A DNA stretch of 64,000 nt from UBA1723 sp045629285 (GTDB taxonomy: Bacteria; Bacteroidota; Bacteroidia; Bacteroidales; Paludibacteraceae): positions 124,001 to 188,000 of the forward strand of contig JAZQQY010000034.1 in assembly GCA_045629285.1 (NCBI GenBank), written 5' to 3'. The notes under the pieces are model-generated. The model did not search any database, was not told the origin of the DNA, and worked only from the letters and a program-made list of their open reading frames with translations. Shown piece by piece: positions 61,319 through 64,000 of the stretch; the first letter of the stretch is position 1; each line of letters begins with the position of its first letter. A program made the position numbers and the translations under genes.

Positions 61319-61645
61319 TTATTCTGGTACGTAGATGATTTCTCCGTTTTCCAGTTCGTAGGCGATGCCGACTTTTTTGCCTCGTTTGCCTTCCGACTGT
61401 GATTGGTCTTCACTCGGAGTATACTTGTTGATTTGTGATCCTTCTTTGGTTATGATCTCCATATTCTCTTTACCTGGATTCTTGATCATCGTGAAATCAT
61501 CTTGGCTGAACATCTCTGTCATATTGAATCGTGTGACCAATGCCACCATAAGTGCCACTGCGAATACCATAGCGACGTCGAAGAGGTTGGATACCGTTGA
61601 CATGGGGTCGTCCTCTTCTTGATTCTTTAATAGATTGTGTCTCAT
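61319..61645 (-). CDS. hmuV: HmuV-like small membrane protein (DUF2149 type)
   Basis: 108 residues. One hydrophobic helix (about 22-40, LFDVAMVFAVALMVALVTR) followed by a periplasmic-type tail containing 'GKRGKKVGIAYELENGEIIYV', which fits DUF2149. In Porphyromonas gingivalis the haem operon hmuYRSTUV ends with hmuU (ExbB-type) and hmuV (small membrane protein); the same order is seen here. It may form an ExbD-like partner of the channel protein. The symbol rests on gene order and family type. Confidence 0.72.
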   Translation of the reverse strand: MRHNLLKNQEEDDPMSTVSNLFDVAMVFAVALMVALVTRFNMTEMFSQDDFTMIKNPGKENMEIITKEGSQINKYTPSEDQSQSEGKRGKKVGIAYELENGEIIYVPE

Positions 61646-61656
61646 CTTTTCTACGA

Positions 61657-62244
61657 TTATTTTTTTAGAATCTCATACAAATATTCCAAGTTTGTTATAT
61701 CCTGCAGATACCAACGTTGCTTGATTTGCTGAGTGACGTATCCGATGGCTGCGGCTACAAGTCCAGTGACGGTTGTTGCGAAAGCCACCTGCATATTGCG
61801 TGCCATCGAATCTATATCTCCTGATGCCAAACCTGCTAATGCTGGTCCCATCGGTATCAACGTTCCCATCAATCCCATCATCGGGCCAAGTTTGGCAAGC
61901 ATCTTGGAAGTGGTCAGATCTTTGTCTGCCTCAATCTCGTACTCTGCCAACAGACGTTGGATTTCAGCCGGCTCATCTTTGGCTTCAATGATGGCTTTTA
62001 TATATCGGTTGACGAGCATGTCGTTCTTCTTTGGCAGACGCTCAATCACTGCGTCGACATTTTCCCTCGTCACTCCAGTCAACGCCTTTCTCACTTGTGA
62101 GGCAGATTTGTGGATGGCAAGGTATTGTCCGAAGAAACTTCCGATGAGAAGGAGTGATCGGATGAAAAGAAGAATCAAAATGATGATGACAGGCACTAAT
62201 AAACCTGTTGAAATCCAGTAGAGAATATCGCTGATAATTTCCAT
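61657..62244 (-). CDS. hmuU: MotA/TolQ/ExbB-type proton channel protein (HmuU-like)
   Basis: 195 residues. Three hydrophobic helices (about 12-35, 118-140 and 155-175). 'KMLAKLGPMMGLMGTLIPMGPAL' (in part LGPMMGLMGTLIPMGPAL) and 'MQVAFATTVTGLVAAAIGYV' are the conserved ExbB/TolQ channel segments, with Thr residues at the pore. Such proteins harness proton flow to drive outer-membrane transport. Next to a CobN-like gene and a DUF2149 gene it matches HmuU of haem uptake operons. The gene is separated from its upstream neighbour by a folded 140-nt element. Confidence 0.82.
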   Translation of the reverse strand: MEIISDILYWISTGLLVPVIIILILLFIRSLLLIGSFFGQYLAIHKSASQVRKALTGVTRENVDAVIERLPKKNDMLVNRYIKAIIEAKDEPAEIQRLLAEYEIEADKDLTTSKMLAKLGPMMGLMGTLIPMGPALAGLASGDIDSMARNMQVAFATTVTGLVAAAIGYVTQQIKQRWYLQDITNLEYLYEILKK

Positions 62245-62278
62245 TGTTATATATAATTTTCGTTTTTACTTTTTGATT

Positions 62279-62418
62279 CCGACACCTGCTGCGCAGGAAT
62301 CGGCTGCCAGTCACTACGTGCAAGGTCCGCTGGACCATAGTCCGGAGGACTTAGCCAACGGATTGGTAGCCGATTCCAAAATTTTGTCAGTTGCAAACTG
62401 ACAAAATTTTGGTGTCGG
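62279..62418 (-). other. Nested-stem, multi-hairpin element between hmuT and hmuU
   Basis: An 8-bp outer stem (62279-62286 with 62411-62418, CCGACACC/GGTGTCGG) encloses two parts. One is a 15-bp perfect hairpin (62378-62392 with 62396-62410, loop of 3 nt). The other is a 10-bp stem GGAATCGGCT/AGCCGATTCC (62296-62305 with 62368-62377) that itself contains four tiny hairpins: CAC-TAC-GTG (62312-62320), GGTCC-GCT-GGACC (62324-62336), GTCC-GGA-GGAC (62340-62350) and CCAA-CGGA-TTGG (62355-62366). An alternative CCTGC-TGC-GCAGG hairpin is at 62285-62297. No T-run follows, so it is not a plain terminator. It could be a structured RNA, a processing site or a mobile palindromic element. Confidence 0.7.
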
Positions 62419-62427
62419 TTTTATTGA

Positions 62428-63099
62428 TTATTTATTATTATATCTAAGCCAGCCAATGATGCCGCAGACGACGGCGAGAATGAAGAATGTTGCCAACGCG
62501 AGCCATTCTATCGGATCTGAACCGTGGAAGGTGGTAGTGCCGTTCACTGTGGCGACGACGCCAAGAATGAGAATCAGTGTGGATAGTAGGAATAGCACCT
62601 CCAGACGCAAATCTTTCTCCGGTATGAGCCAACGTAATCCCCATGCTCCCGTCGGCATTATTATTCCGATAACTCCTGCTAATGTCCATGCGATTATAGC
62701 GAAGTCGACGCCGGGAAAGGCGTAGATGGTTTGCACCAAAGCGTAGAATAGGACGGGGAAAACAAGTATGCCTGGAAAGAAGCGTAGAATGCGGTATATC
62801 CAGATAGTGCGACGTCGCATCGGCTCTCCATACAACATCTTTCCAGAGAGAATGCAGTAGGCGATTTGCCAGAACACTTCAATCGTAAGCACCACACTCA
62901 CATCAAGCATCAATGGTTGGTTTGCCAGCCATGCCTGAATCTCATTTCTGCTCTGCTGGATTGCCCATTCCCACGTCATCCCCACAAAGATGGAGCAGGC
63001 GGCAGTCACTACTGCCACTTGCCACCACTTTAGAAAGGTCAGTTTTATCCAGGTGTTGAGAAACACCAGCACCATCAGAACAAGAACTATTGTCTCCAT
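62428..63099 (-). CDS. hmuT: HmuT-like polytopic membrane protein
   Basis: 223 residues from ATG 63099 (METIVLVLMVLV), 1 nt after the CobN-like stop; the longer frame to 63141 would overlap that gene. Six hydrophobic helices are visible (about 3-20, 30-48, 65-85, 110-135, 140-165 and 175-215). No catalytic motif. Position between the CobN-like gene and the ExbB-type gene matches hmuT of the hmu haem operon. The precise role is unknown; assistance to the inner-membrane step of haem use is inferred. Confidence 0.68.
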   Translation of the reverse strand: METIVLVLMVLVFLNTWIKLTFLKWWQVAVVTAACSIFVGMTWEWAIQQSRNEIQAWLANQPLMLDVSVVLTIEVFWQIAYCILSGKMLYGEPMRRRTIWIYRILRFFPGILVFPVLFYALVQTIYAFPGVDFAIIAWTLAGVIGIIMPTGAWGLRWLIPEKDLRLEVLFLLSTLILILGVVATVNGTTTFHGSDPIEWLALATFFILAVVCGIIGWLRYNNK

Positions 63100-63100
63100 A

Positions 63101-64000
63101 TCACTCTTCCTCTGCTTTACGACGTTTGCGCACCACGACAAGTATGATAATCAGCACCACGATGGCTATGCCGATCACTACCGATTTTGTGACGAGTGTG
63201 GTTGATGTTTCAGCTGAATCCATCAGCGTCTCTTTCTTTAAGACGGTGCCGGATTTCTGCTCCTGCTCATTCTGCTGGGAGTAATTCTGTTGCTGTTCAA
63301 GTTGTTTGTCGCGAGCCTGTTGTTGGATTTTGCCCAATTGTTGCTTTTGTGCGTCAGTGGCGTGGAAATAACCTTTGTCCGCAGCTTGGAGCATCGACGT
63401 CGCCATCTGCTCCATAGCGGCAGGATTCTGTTGGCTTATAAACTGGTCGATGCCGAGTTTGAATTTGTCATCCACGTAGACGGCATAGATTTCATCCCAC
63501 ATCTGAGGGTCGATTGTGGATTGACGTGTCACGCTCCAACCGTAGGTGTTTTGTATGATTTCCGCAAATCCAGCTGCTGATGAGGCTCCTCCTTTCATCT
63601 TCTCTTTGATGTATGTCGGATTGAAGATCGTGGAGCGGCTCTCCACGCCAACAGCCTCTTTCAACTCCTGCATACGATTATGGTTACGGTTGCGATAGTC
63701 TGCCATATAGGCATCTGGTTCTTTGCCTGTGACTTCAGTGACGGCAAGGTTGATTCCTCCCATAAATTCGTAAACGTGGTCGAGCGAAAGCGCACCCCAA
63801 GTGTTGGATTGACGAGGTTGTGTCACCACATCAGTGCGAGTTAGCGCGGCGGCGAAAGCTGCTTTGCTATAGCGTTCCCACCCGTCGACGCTGCCATAGA
63901 ATGCTCCCATATTATTCATATAGACGTCGGCTATCTCACTTGTGTTCTGCCATCCACCTTGGCTCTGCACCATACCTTGTATGCCTGTGCCGTAGTTGCC
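63101..64000 (-). CDS. hmuS: CobN/HmuS-like chelatase subunit, C-terminal part, anchored
   Basis: The frame runs off the right edge and is open from the first codon (GNYGTGIQGMVQSQGG), so only about 299 C-terminal residues are seen. 'SQGGWQNTSEIADVYMNNMG' and 'GALSLDHVYEFMGGINLAV' match the C-terminal region of CobN/BchH-type chelatases. A Gln-rich linker (QQARDKQLEQQQNYSQQNEQ) and a membrane helix ending 'VVVRKRRKAEEE' follow, which cytosolic CobN lacks. This anchored form is the hmuS type of Bacteroidota haem operons, where a role in removing iron from haem has been proposed. The three downstream genes agree with that. Confidence 0.82.
   Translation of the reverse strand, partial: GNYGTGIQGMVQSQGGWQNTSEIADVYMNNMGAFYGSVDGWERYSKAAFAAALTRTDVVTQPRQSNTWGALSLDHVYEFMGGINLAVTEVTGKEPDAYMADYRNRNHNRMQELKEAVGVESRSTIFNPTYIKEKMKGGASSAAGFAEIIQNTYGWSVTRQSTIDPQMWDEIYAVYVDDKFKLGIDQFISQQNPAAMEQMATSMLQAADKGYFHATDAQKQQLGKIQQQARDKQLEQQQNYSQQNEQEQKSGTVLKKETLMDSAETSTTLVTKSVVIGIAIVVLIIILVVVRKRRKAEEE

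Noticed and set aside
62279..62418. Cobalamin riboswitch near the CobN-like gene
   Set aside because: Conserved B12-box features are not visible and the element lies inside the operon, not in its leader.

Overview
The window looks like a chromosomal segment from the order Bacteroidales (Bacteroidota). Supporting signs are TAnnTTTG -7 boxes with TTTG about 20 nt upstream, very few Shine-Dalgarno sites, two proteins with likely type IX secretion (T9SS) sorting tails plus a PorE-like OmpA protein, SusC/D-era lipoprotein signals, DUF4294, FISUMP and DUF4988-type lipoproteins, a PorT-like barrel family, and an hmu-type haem operon. The genus cannot be fixed from sequence alone; a Prevotella- or Porphyromonas-like lineage fits.

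Layout. 1-1402: two small envelope genes of unknown function. 1606-5350: PurF-type amidophosphoribosyltransferase, a decayed surface-protein gene and dprA. 5516-8152: lipoprotein, gene remnant, secreted glucosaminidase, small membrane protein. 8182-15369: a long minus-strand housekeeping run (tsaC, lptB, cdd, lipid kinase, parE, DUF4294, LolC/E-type permease, rbfA). 15500-28335: envelope genes (large lipoprotein, PorE-like protein, GH8 T9SS cargo, CoA-transferase, FISUMP lipoprotein, beta-barrel). 28629-29137: an RNA cluster, SRP RNA followed by three tandem tRNA-Thr(UGU) genes on the minus strand. 29511-31196: Na/Pi cotransporter.

31568-40975 is a type I-C CRISPR-Cas locus: cas3, cas5c, cas8c, cas7c, a RhuM-family gene, cas4, cas1, cas2, and a 13-repeat array. 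Two things are odd. cas8c is split by what looks like a one-base insertion, and a RhuM-family gene sits between the interference and adaptation modules with translational-coupling spacing on both sides. One spacer is duplicated.

41099-45725: ABC-F, rlmB, RluA-type pseudouridine synthase, O-methyltransferase and FKBP-like lipoprotein. 45881-55273: giant T9SS protein, TSCPD protein, a lipoprotein with a 16-bp hairpin over its signal region, Sel1 protein, ComEA-like protein and HerA-like ATPase. 55365-61256: beta-barrel, kdsB, a catalytically dead M16 protein, an MBL hydrolase, and dnaK behind a sigma-54-like site. 61319-64000: the 3' end of an hmuSTUV-type haem operon, interrupted by a highly folded 140-nt element of nested stems and triloop hairpins.

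Recurring features: an imperfect palindrome family built on GTAGAGACG...CGTCTCTAC occurs at least five times between genes, and strong hairpin terminators close most operons.

The best candidates for something undescribed are the RhuM/type I-C association with the split Cas8c, and the nested-hairpin element inside the hmu operon.
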